Origin: Chitinophagaceae bacterium
Lineage (GTDB): Bacteria; Bacteroidota; Bacteroidia; Chitinophagales; Chitinophagaceae
DNA length: 5,999 bases
Direction: 5' to 3'
Assembly: GCA_003526435.1 (NCBI GenBank)
Contig: DPWF01000262.1
Span: 4,147-10,145 of the forward strand
Shown here: positions 1 to 5,999 of the stretch, piece after piece
Position numbering within the stretch: the stretch's first letter is position 1
Layout of the letters: each line of letters starts with the position of its first letter
Program-made: the position numbers and the translations under genes
Notes under the pieces: generated by a model
The model's database searches: none
Told to the model about the DNA's origin: nothing
The model's input: the letters and a program-made list of their open reading frames with translations, nothing else

Positions 1-49
1 AATTTTCATCTAATAAGCTGATTCTCATCGTCCTATTTAAAACCTGCAG

Positions 50-1708
50 ATGGAAGATATATCTACCCTGGCATCAGTAAGTCCAAAAGCAGTGGCAGAA
101 GCAGACATGCCGCCACCAACAACGGGTCTAGCACCTTATACCGGTCCATGGACCGAGGCAGAAGTAATTCACCTTCTCAAGCGCGCACTCTTTGGGGCCA
201 AAAGAAGTGATATTGCCTATTTCCAGTCACTTACCTGTGCCCAGGCTGTCGATGCGCTGTTAACCATTCCTCCCGATGCACCGGCACCCCCGGTAAAAGA
301 ATATGCCACACCGGCAAACGCTACTACACCCGATACCAATATTCTTCAGGGCGATACTTGGGTAAATGATGCCAACAACGACGGAGCAGTGGGTAGCCTG
401 CGCAGGGCTTCCTTTAAAAAATGGTGGATGGGATTGATGATCAGGCAGGAAAGAAACCTGCGCGAAAAAATGACCCTGTTCTGGCATAACCATTTTGCTA
501 CAGAAAGTACCGATATCAATGCCCAGTTTGTATATAAGCATCACGCACTCTTAAGAAGTTATGCAGTGGGAAACTTTAAGGCCCTGGTAAAAGCAGTTAC
601 ACTTGATCCGGCCATGCTGGTATATCTCAACGGACAACTCAACCAGGCGGTGGCGCCCGATGAAAATTATGGACGCGAACTGCAGGAACTTTTCTGCTGT
701 GGTAAGGGACCCGGCTCACAATACACCGAAGAAGATGTACAGGAATCGGCAAGGGTATTAACCGGGTGGAGAAACAATGCCAATACCATCTCTTCTTTTT
801 ACGACAATAACCGGCACGATAAAAAAGATAAACAGTTCTCTTCCTTTTACAACAACACCATCATCACAGGGAAAAACGGACCCACTGCCGGTGAGGAAGA
901 ACTGGATGCCATGCTCAATATGATTTTCGCTACCAATGAAGTGGCTGAATACATGTGTCGCAGGTTTTATCGCTGGCTGGTATATTATGATATTGATGAG
1001 ACCGTGGAGAATAACATCATCAAACCATTGGCAGTCATTTTCCGTAACGCCAATTATGAAGTGGCGCCCGTATTACGGACCTTGTTGATGAGCGAACACT
1101 TTTTTGATATTCTCTCTCGCGGATGCCAGATTAAAAGTCCGGTTGATTTAGTGGTAGGTGTTTGCCGGGAGTTTGAAATTCCTTTTCAACCCGATACGGA
1201 TTATGTTACCAATTATGGGCACTGGAACTATCTTGTAAACCAGGCTGCCAATCTGCAGCAGAATATTGGAGATCCCCCCGATGTTAGCGGATGGAAAGCC
1301 TATTACCAGGAACCACAGTTCTATGAAATGTGGATCAACAGCGATACACTCCCCAAACGCAACCAGTTTACCGATACCATGATCATGAACGGGTACACAT
1401 TTGCCGGAACCAAAATGGTGATTGATGGCGCAGAACTGGCAAAAGCATTCTCTAACCCCGGCGATCCCAATCAACTGATCAATGATTTTACAAAACTGAT
1501 GTATCGTATTGATTTATCTGACGCATCAAAAGCACAGATCAAAAAAGATATACTACTGGGTGGACAGTCGCAGGATTATTACTGGACCAATGCATGGGAT
1601 CAGTTTATCAATAATCCGGGTGATATGGCCAATACCACCACGGTGAGAAATTATATCCGCGACCTGCTTAAATACTTAATGAATCTTGCCGAGTACCAAC
1701 TCGCTTAA
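50..1708 (+). CDS. DUF1800 family protein, partner of the downstream DUF1501 protein
   Basis: A complete 552-residue protein of the DUF1800 family, whose biochemical function is not established. Family-like motifs seen in order are the N-terminal HLLKRALFGA (41-50), REKMTLFWHNHFAT (138-151), DPAMLVYLNG (186-195), NYGRELQELF (206-215), YTEEDVQESARVLTGW (225-240), IKSPVDLVVG (361-370) and GDPPDVSGWK (407-416). Together these span the usual length of the family, so the protein looks intact. The start is well fixed: an in-frame TAA lies at 38-40, and the only codons between it and the ATG are AAC, CTG and CAG. No Shine-Dalgarno sequence is present, as is usual in Bacteroidota. The N-terminus (MEDISTLASVSPKAVAEADM) is acidic and Ala/Pro-rich, with no hydrophobic segment, so no signal peptide is visible although the partner is clearly exported. 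The next gene follows after 12 bases, indicating one transcript. No promoter is recognisable in the 49 bases available upstream. The family call is firm; the role is unknown. Confidence 0.93.
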   Translation: MEDISTLASVSPKAVAEADMPPPTTGLAPYTGPWTEAEVIHLLKRALFGAKRSDIAYFQSLTCAQAVDALLTIPPDAPAPPVKEYATPANATTPDTNILQGDTWVNDANNDGAVGSLRRASFKKWWMGLMIRQERNLREKMTLFWHNHFATESTDINAQFVYKHHALLRSYAVGNFKALVKAVTLDPAMLVYLNGQLNQAVAPDENYGRELQELFCCGKGPGSQYTEEDVQESARVLTGWRNNANTISSFYDNNRHDKKDKQFSSFYNNTIITGKNGPTAGEEELDAMLNMIFATNEVAEYMCRRFYRWLVYYDIDETVENNIIKPLAVIFRNANYEVAPVLRTLLMSEHFFDILSRGCQIKSPVDLVVGVCREFEIPFQPDTDYVTNYGHWNYLVNQAANLQQNIGDPPDVSGWKAYYQEPQFYEMWINSDTLPKRNQFTDTMIMNGYTFAGTKMVIDGAELAKAFSNPGDPNQLINDFTKLMYRIDLSDASKAQIKKDILLGGQSQDYYWTNAWDQFINNPGDMANTTTVRNYIRDLLKYLMNLAEYQLA

Positions 1709-1720
1709 AACCTGAATACT

Positions 1721-3292
1721 ATGAGAAGAAGGAACTTTTTACGCAATTCTGTGCCTGTGGGTGTGATGCTGCCTTCATTGATCAACGGTATGACGGTTAA
1801 AGCATTTGGTGCAGAATCATTGCTCATGCAGGGACTGTTTCCGCCTACTACAGAAACAGATCATGTACTTGTGATTGTTCAGTTGAATGGTGGTAATGAT
1901 GGATTGAACACGGTAATACCATTGGAATATTTTCCTAACTATATCCGTGCCCGTTCCAACATGTATATCCCGCAGCAAAAAGTACTGAATCTGGCAGGTA
2001 CCGATAAAGTGGGTTTACATCCATCTATGACGGGTATGCAGGCTTTGTTTAATGATGGGAAGATGAGTGTGATTCATTCTGTTGGTTATCCGCAACCCAA
2101 TTTCTCTCATTTCCGTGCCACTGATATCTGGATGAGTGCCAGCGATAGCAAGGAAGTAGTAAACAGTGGATGGACAGGCAGGTATCTGAGTTATGAGTAT
2201 CCCAATTTCCCGAATGGTTATCCCAACAGCTCTATGCCCGATCCGTTGGCCATACAAATTGGTTCAACCACATCACTCGCCTTACAGGGGCCGGCGGTGA
2301 GTATGGGTATGAGTATATCGAACCCGAATAATTTTTATAACCTCATTAGTGGTGTACAGGATCCGGCACCCAATACACCTGCGGGAAAAGAATTGACTTA
2401 TATCAGGCAGGTGGCACAGCAAACTACGGAGTATGCAGCAAGTATTAAAGCGGCATCTGCAAAAGTTACGCAACAGGCCGAGTACCCGAATAATTCACTG
2501 GCATCGCAGTTAAAGATTGTGGCAAGACTGATTGCAGGTGGACTGAAGACAAGAATTTATATGGTGAGTTATGGTGGCTTCGATACACATTCTGCGCAGG
2601 TAAATTCAACCGACACTACTACCGGCTCACATGCCAACCTCCTGAAAAATGTAAGTGATTCCATCAAAGCATTTCAGGACGATTTGAAATTACAGAAAGC
2701 GGAAGACCGCGTAATTGGTATGACTTTTTCTGAGTTTGGCAGAAGAATTAAAAGCAATGGTAGTATTGGTACCGACCATGGTTCAGCCGCACCCATGTTT
2801 GTATTTGGTAAAAATGTAGATGCCAGTGTAATCGGTGATACACCCAATATACCTGTAACAGCGAACTTTAATGATAACCTCCCTTTTCAATACGATTTCA
2901 GAAGTGTATATGCCACGCTCTTAAATAAATGGTTATGTGTAGACGCAAAGGACCTGGACCAGATTATGCTGAAAAATTTTCAGACACTTCCTATCATCAA
3001 TTCACTCGCCTGTAATAAATCGGTCAACCTGTCGGGCGAAAGTTTTGTAACCAATTATCCGAATCCGTTTACCAATACTACCAATATCAGTTTTAAAACG
3101 GCAGGCGGACATACACTCATTCAGGTTATGGATACCATGGGTAGGGTGATTGCCAGTTTAACCGATCGGGAATATGAGGCCGGTAATTATAATGTAGTCT
3201 TCGATGGATCAAGGCTGCCACCGGGTATTTATTATGCACGTTTTCAGAATATGACCATTCAGCAGGTACGTACCATGATCAAAGTGCGGTAA
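1721..3292 (+). CDS. Secreted DUF1501 family protein (alkaline-phosphatase-like superfamily) with T9SS type A sorting domain
   Basis: A complete 523-residue exported protein. Residues 1-31 form a twin-arginine-like signal: RRRNFLR at 2-8, then a weakly hydrophobic stretch (about 11-22) and a possible AxA-type cleavage region near KAFGA. The DUF1501 body (about 48-430) has VIVQLNGGNDGLNTV (51-65), PNFSHFRATDIW (126-137), SYGGFDTH (283-290), FSEFGRR (336-342) and TDHGSAAPMF (351-360). DUF1501 belongs to the alkaline phosphatase/sulfatase superfamily. I infer that D60, S129/H130, D288, H290 and D352-H353 are its metal-binding and catalytic residues, all present here. The C-terminus (about 445-523) is a Por-type T9SS sorting domain: NYPNPFTNTTNISF, a central VMDTMGRVI, GNYNVVFDGSRLPPGIYYARF and a basic end. 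It predicts passage through T9SS, with removal of the domain at the surface. It is co-transcribed with the DUF1800 gene 12 bases upstream. No substrate can be read from the sequence. Confidence 0.94.
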   Translation: MRRRNFLRNSVPVGVMLPSLINGMTVKAFGAESLLMQGLFPPTTETDHVLVIVQLNGGNDGLNTVIPLEYFPNYIRARSNMYIPQQKVLNLAGTDKVGLHPSMTGMQALFNDGKMSVIHSVGYPQPNFSHFRATDIWMSASDSKEVVNSGWTGRYLSYEYPNFPNGYPNSSMPDPLAIQIGSTTSLALQGPAVSMGMSISNPNNFYNLISGVQDPAPNTPAGKELTYIRQVAQQTTEYAASIKAASAKVTQQAEYPNNSLASQLKIVARLIAGGLKTRIYMVSYGGFDTHSAQVNSTDTTTGSHANLLKNVSDSIKAFQDDLKLQKAEDRVIGMTFSEFGRRIKSNGSIGTDHGSAAPMFVFGKNVDASVIGDTPNIPVTANFNDNLPFQYDFRSVYATLLNKWLCVDAKDLDQIMLKNFQTLPIINSLACNKSVNLSGESFVTNYPNPFTNTTNISFKTAGGHTLIQVMDTMGRVIASLTDREYEAGNYNVVFDGSRLPPGIYYARFQNMTIQQVRTMIKVR

Positions 3293-3341
3293 AAATCGGT
3301 GAATTTTTTGCAACAATGATGTATTTTTTGAATCAGAACTA

Positions 3342-3349
3342 TATATTTG
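3342..3349 (+). promoter_or_regulatory. Bacteroidota-type -7 promoter box for the TonB-dependent receptor gene
   Basis: TATATTTG exactly matches the TAnnTTTG -7 consensus of the Bacteroidota primary sigma factor. Its position predicts a transcript start near 3355 and a leader of about 20 bases before the ATG at 3375. A -33 TTTG at the usual spacing of about 19 bases is not seen. The nearest T-runs ending in TTG finish at 3310 and 3330, giving spacers of 31 and 11 bases. The promoter is therefore called on the -7 box, its position and the separate function of the downstream gene. Confidence 0.6.
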
Positions 3350-3364
3350 CAACATAGTAGCAAA
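3346..3364. promoter_or_regulatory. Candidate palindromic repressor operator overlapping the -7 box
   Basis: TTTGCAACATAGTAGCAAA is a 19-bp odd-centred imperfect palindrome. Seven of nine base pairs match around the central T at 3355, and the outer TTTGC/GCAAA arms are perfect. It shares four bases with the -7 box and covers the predicted transcript start, where a bound dimer would block RNA polymerase. The left half, TTTGCAACA, recurs at 3307-3315, exactly 39 bp upstream, followed by a more degenerate right half (five of nine pairs). Size and symmetry suit a Fur-family or similar dimeric regulator. The identity of the regulator is inference. Confidence 0.45.
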
Positions 3365-3374
3365 AACATATAGT

Positions 3375-5789
3375 ATGAACAGATCATTCAGATGCATCAT
3401 GGTTACGGTTTTTTTGTTATGGGGTGTATGGGTATCGGCCATGCCCGAAACGGCCCCGCCAAAAGGAAAGCTTACGGGTAAAGTGGTCGACATCAAAGGA
3501 CAGCCATTACCGGGTGCGGCTATTTATATTCATGAGGCGCGCACCGGAACGGTGGCAGGAATGGATGGCCAGTTTACCACACCTGAAGTGCCGGTGGGTA
3601 AATACCTGGTAGAAATATCGTTTCAGGGATATGCCAGTTTACTGGAAATAATGACCATCGCAGAGAATACCGCTTCTACTGTTTTTACACTCAAAGAAAC
3701 ATATGCGGAACATGATGCGGTAACCGTTACCGGTGTGGCATCTGCTACCAAAGTAAAACAATCTGCACAGCCTGTATCCATCATCAAAAAGGGAGACATG
3801 CTCAGGTCATCTTCCACCAATATCATCGACGCATTGGGAAAATTGGTGCCCGGGGTTGCATCATTATCAACCGGGCCTGCCATCAGCAAACCTGTAATCA
3901 GGGGTCTGGGTTACAACCGTGTTGTAACCATACATGATGGTATTCGTCAGGAAGGGCAACAATGGGGTGATGAACATGGTATTGAAATAGATGAATACAG
4001 CCTGCAGCGCGCAGAAGTATTAAAAGGGCCAGCTTCATTATTATATGGCAGCGATGCGATGGCAGGGGTACTTCATCTCATTACCAATGTTCCTGTTGAA
4101 CAGGGAACTGCAAGGGGAAACCTGTTGGGCGCATTTAATGATAACAATGGATTACGTGCCTTAAGCGCTAATCTCGCAGCACACGATCAATCTGGTTTTA
4201 ACTGGAATATTTATGGCACCAGTAAATCGGCTGCCGACTACAGGAATAAATATGATGGTCGTGTATTCAACAGCCGCTTCAAAGAAAATAATTTCGGTGG
4301 TTATCTTGGTATCAATAAATCATGGGGATACAGCCATTTACTCATCAGCAGCTTTAACCAGAAACTGGGTGTGGTAGAGGGAGCAAGAGATGCAGCCACG
4401 GGTGCTTTTCTTATTTTTCCTGAATCGCCATCTGAACGTGTAGCTAGTACTGATGAGCTGAACAGCAGACAGTTTTATACACCCGGACAAAATATCAATC
4501 ATTTTAAAATAGCATCAGATAACAATATTGCTGTTGGTGCCGGCAGATTGGCATTGAATCTTGGTTTTCAGCGTAACCAACGTAAAGAGTTGGGAGATCC
4601 TGATGCACCTACTGTTCCGGAATTATATTTTGATCTGAAAACAGTAAACTATAATGTTCAATACCACGCTGCAGAAAAAAATGGATGGAGAACAGCCTAT
4701 GGTATCAATGGAATGTTCCAGCAAAATAGAAACCTCGCAGAAGAAGTGCTGATACCTGAATACAACCAGTTTGATGCAGGTGCATTTATCTACACCAAAA
4801 AAACATTTCAGCAAAACCTTACATTGAGTGGTGGTATACGTGGCGATTACAGGCGTGTAACAGGAAAAGGATTGATGGAAGGAACAGAAGTAAAGTTCAC
4901 CGACTTTACAAAAAACTTCAGCAATTTTAGTGGTAGTGTTGGGTTAAGTTATAATGCTAATAAAGATGTTACACTCAAACTCAATGTAGCAAGAGGTTAC
5001 AGGGCACCTTCTGTTTCTGAACTGGGTAGCAATGGTGTACATGAAGGAACAGATCGGTACGAGTTTGGTGATACCAACCTGAAAACAGAAACCTCAATTC
5101 AGTTCGATGCGGGTGTTGAAATAAATACTGAACATGTAAGCATCAACTTCAATGGCTTTTATAACAAGATCCAGAACTATATTTTCTACAGTAAACTAAC
5201 AGCAGCCGGTGGCGGCGATTCTCTGGTGAATGTAGATGGAACAGATGTAACTGCATTTAAATTCAGACAATCAGGTGCCTCGCTTGCCGGCTTTGAAATG
5301 AATGTAGACCTGCACCCGCATCCACTCGACTGGCTGCATTTTGAAAACAGTTTCTCCCTGGTAATGGGTCAGTTTGGTCAGCCTATTGACGGTAGTAACC
5401 GTTTACCATTTATTCCGTCACCCCGTTTACAAAGCGAGCTGCGGGCTGATTTCAAAAAAGCGGGCAAAGGTCTGGGTAGCTTATACTTCAAGGTTGAGAT
5501 GGATAATGTAAGCAGACAGAGCCGCATCTTTACCGGCTACAATACCGAAACAGTAACAGATGGTTATACATTGTTCAATATTGGTGCAGGAACTGATGTG
5601 TTACACAAAGGAAAAACACTGTTCAGTCTGCACGTAGGGTTGAATAATATTACCGATGTAGCTTACCAGAACCACTTGAGCAGGTTAAAATATACCGATA
5701 CCAATAATGCCACAGGCCGAACAGGTGTATTCAATATGGGTAGAAATTTTAGCTTAAAATTAAATGTGCCTATCGGGTTTAAATTGTAA
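3375..5789 (+). CDS. TonB-dependent outer-membrane receptor, ZnuD-like (possible zinc, heme or other metal uptake)
   Basis: A complete 804-residue outer-membrane active transporter energised by TonB-ExbBD. Residues 1-22 are a Sec signal peptide (basic start, hydrophobic VTVFLLWGVWV, likely cut after VSA). Residues 32-107 are a carboxypeptidase-regulatory-like beta-sandwich (GKVVDIKGQPLPGAAIYI, PVGKYLVEISFQGY). DAVTVTG (114-120) is the likely TonB box. The plug follows (about 125-237) with KPVIRGLGYNRVVTIHDGIR, QQWGDEHGIEIDEYSL and VLKGPASLLYGSDAMAGVLHLIT. The rest is the beta-barrel, ending in aromatic/hydrophobic strands and GFKL. ZnuD-like features as I recall that family are the acidic-His plug segment DEHGIEID (199-206), the late APSVSELGSNGVHEGTDRYEFGD (544-566), and a C-terminal NHLSRLKYT...MGRNFSLKLNV. 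The substrate is therefore inferred to be a metal or metal complex. It is not SusC-like: no SusD follows and it is shorter than usual for SusC. It has its own promoter and candidate operator upstream and a terminator downstream, so it is probably a single-gene unit. The start fits the short leader and signal peptide. Confidence 0.95.
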   Translation: MNRSFRCIMVTVFLLWGVWVSAMPETAPPKGKLTGKVVDIKGQPLPGAAIYIHEARTGTVAGMDGQFTTPEVPVGKYLVEISFQGYASLLEIMTIAENTASTVFTLKETYAEHDAVTVTGVASATKVKQSAQPVSIIKKGDMLRSSSTNIIDALGKLVPGVASLSTGPAISKPVIRGLGYNRVVTIHDGIRQEGQQWGDEHGIEIDEYSLQRAEVLKGPASLLYGSDAMAGVLHLITNVPVEQGTARGNLLGAFNDNNGLRALSANLAAHDQSGFNWNIYGTSKSAADYRNKYDGRVFNSRFKENNFGGYLGINKSWGYSHLLISSFNQKLGVVEGARDAATGAFLIFPESPSERVASTDELNSRQFYTPGQNINHFKIASDNNIAVGAGRLALNLGFQRNQRKELGDPDAPTVPELYFDLKTVNYNVQYHAAEKNGWRTAYGINGMFQQNRNLAEEVLIPEYNQFDAGAFIYTKKTFQQNLTLSGGIRGDYRRVTGKGLMEGTEVKFTDFTKNFSNFSGSVGLSYNANKDVTLKLNVARGYRAPSVSELGSNGVHEGTDRYEFGDTNLKTETSIQFDAGVEINTEHVSINFNGFYNKIQNYIFYSKLTAAGGGDSLVNVDGTDVTAFKFRQSGASLAGFEMNVDLHPHPLDWLHFENSFSLVMGQFGQPIDGSNRLPFIPSPRLQSELRADFKKAGKGLGSLYFKVEMDNVSRQSRIFTGYNTETVTDGYTLFNIGAGTDVLHKGKTLFSLHVGLNNITDVAYQNHLSRLKYTDTNNATGRTGVFNMGRNFSLKLNVPIGFKL

Positions 5790-5884
5790 TTTAAAAATGT
5801 ATTGAGCAGCTATCGACTATCCGGAATCATCTTAATCATCTACCAATAGTTTCACGGCGATATTGTAAAATGTAAAACTTCTCA

Positions 5885-5909
5885 TGTGCGTTAAATATAT
5901 TAACGCATA
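5885..5909. repeat. AT-rich inverted repeat (hairpin or operator-like) after the receptor gene
   Basis: TGCGTTAA (5887-5894) and TTAACGCA (5900-5907) are perfect 8-base arms around a 5-base ATATA centre. A G-T wobble and a T-A pair extend the stem to 5885-5909. It ends directly next to the terminator stem and has no T-tract of its own, so it is not a terminator by itself. It could be a stabilising 3' UTR hairpin, or a protein-binding palindrome for something beyond the window. Function unknown. Confidence 0.5.
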
Positions 5910-5953
5910 CCCGGTAAATGGTATATTCTTATACGTATTACCGGGATTTTTTT
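5910..5953 (+). terminator. Intrinsic terminator of the TonB-dependent receptor gene
   Basis: The outer stem CCCGGTAA (5910-5917) pairs with TTACCGGG (5938-5945), 8 of 8. After a 3x3 internal loop, an inner stem GTATA (5921-5925) pairs with TATAC (5930-5934) around a TTCT loop. One A and then seven Ts (5947-5953) follow. The reverse strand lacks a T-tract directly after the stem, so it acts rightward only. It lies about 120 bases past the receptor stop codon, giving a long 3' UTR that includes the preceding hairpin. Confidence 0.85.
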
Positions 5954-5958
5954 CCTTC

Positions 5959-5994
5959 GATCCTGACTCCGGACTTAAGTCCGGAGCCAGAATC
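5959..5994. repeat. Near-perfect 36-bp palindrome, REP-like intergenic repeat candidate
   Basis: The core CTCCGGACTTAAGTCCGGAG (5967-5986) is a perfect 20-bp palindrome. Flanking pairs at 5963-5965/5988-5990 and 5959-5961/5992-5994 extend it to 16 paired positions out of 18, interrupted by mismatches at 5962/5991 and 5966/5987. It starts six bases after the terminator T-tract. No T-tract follows before the window ends and none precedes it that would suit a leftward terminator closely. A dispersed palindromic repeat is the favoured reading; the stem of a terminator for a convergent gene is the alternative. Confidence 0.6.
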
Positions 5995-5999
5995 ACCCT

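Noticed and set aside
1148..1474. Reverse-strand open frame of 108 codons inside the DUF1800 gene
   Set aside because: It lies wholly antisense to a clearly coding region and shows no recognisable domain.
3291..3308. AAAAAT/ATTTTT hairpin right at the DUF1501 stop codon, as a terminator
   Set aside because: The stem is only six A-T pairs with no GC and overlaps the stop codon. It is too weak to call an intrinsic terminator, though the operon must end somewhere here or read through into the receptor gene.
3324..3330. TTTTTTG as the -33 box of the receptor promoter
   Set aside because: It lies only 11 bases before the -7 box, well short of the usual spacing of about 19, so the -33 element is left uncalled.
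3209..3496. Reverse-strand open frame of 95 codons across the DUF1501-receptor gap
   Set aside because: It overlaps the end of one clear gene, the promoter and the start of another. Its product is low-complexity and unlike any family I know.
3375..5789. SusC-type glycan receptor
   Set aside because: No SusD-like gene follows, a terminator comes directly after, the protein is about 800 rather than about 1000 residues, and its plug motifs fit metal-type receptors better.
5790..5884. Possible small gene or RNA after the receptor
   Set aside because: There are stops in all useful frames, no promoter box and no recognisable RNA fold. It is taken as 3' UTR.

Overview
The window looks like a piece of a Bacteroidota chromosome, most likely from the Chitinophagaceae or a near relative. 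This is judged from protein content and style, not from a database match. The clues are a type IX secretion (T9SS) C-terminal sorting domain, a TonB-dependent receptor with an N-terminal carboxypeptidase-regulatory-like domain, no Shine-Dalgarno sequence before any of the three starts, and a TAnnTTTG-type -7 box. No RNA gene, CRISPR array, insertion sequence or broken gene is visible.

Region 1 (50-3292) is a two-gene operon with a 12-base gap. It encodes a DUF1800 protein followed by a DUF1501 protein. Such pairs are widespread in bacteria and have no settled function. The DUF1501 protein has a twin-arginine-like signal, a plausible intact alkaline-phosphatase-superfamily metal/catalytic residue set, and a T9SS type A sorting domain, so it should reach the cell surface or medium. 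The DUF1800 partner has no signal peptide, and a stop codon just upstream rules out a longer N-terminus. This raises the question of how, or whether, it leaves the cytoplasm.

Region 2 (3293-3374) is a short intergenic stretch with its own promoter for the third gene. An exact -7 box (TATATTTG) runs into a 19-bp imperfect palindrome, TTTGCAACATAGTAGCAAA. Its left half (TTTGCAACA) also occurs 39 bp upstream. This is a candidate repressor operator.

Region 3 (3375-5789) is a complete TonB-dependent outer-membrane receptor of 804 residues. Its plug and barrel motifs resemble the ZnuD-type zinc/heme receptor group more than SusC. A palindromic operator over the promoter of a possible metal receptor suggests control by a Fur/Zur-type metalloregulator. 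That is the most testable idea in the window.

Region 4 (5790-5999) has no gene. It holds three inverted repeats in about 110 bp: an AT-rich hairpin (5885-5909), a strong intrinsic terminator with a seven-T tract (5910-5953), and a near-perfect palindrome around CTCCGGACTTAAGTCCGGAG (5959-5994) that looks like a dispersed REP-like repeat or the stem of a terminator for a convergent gene.
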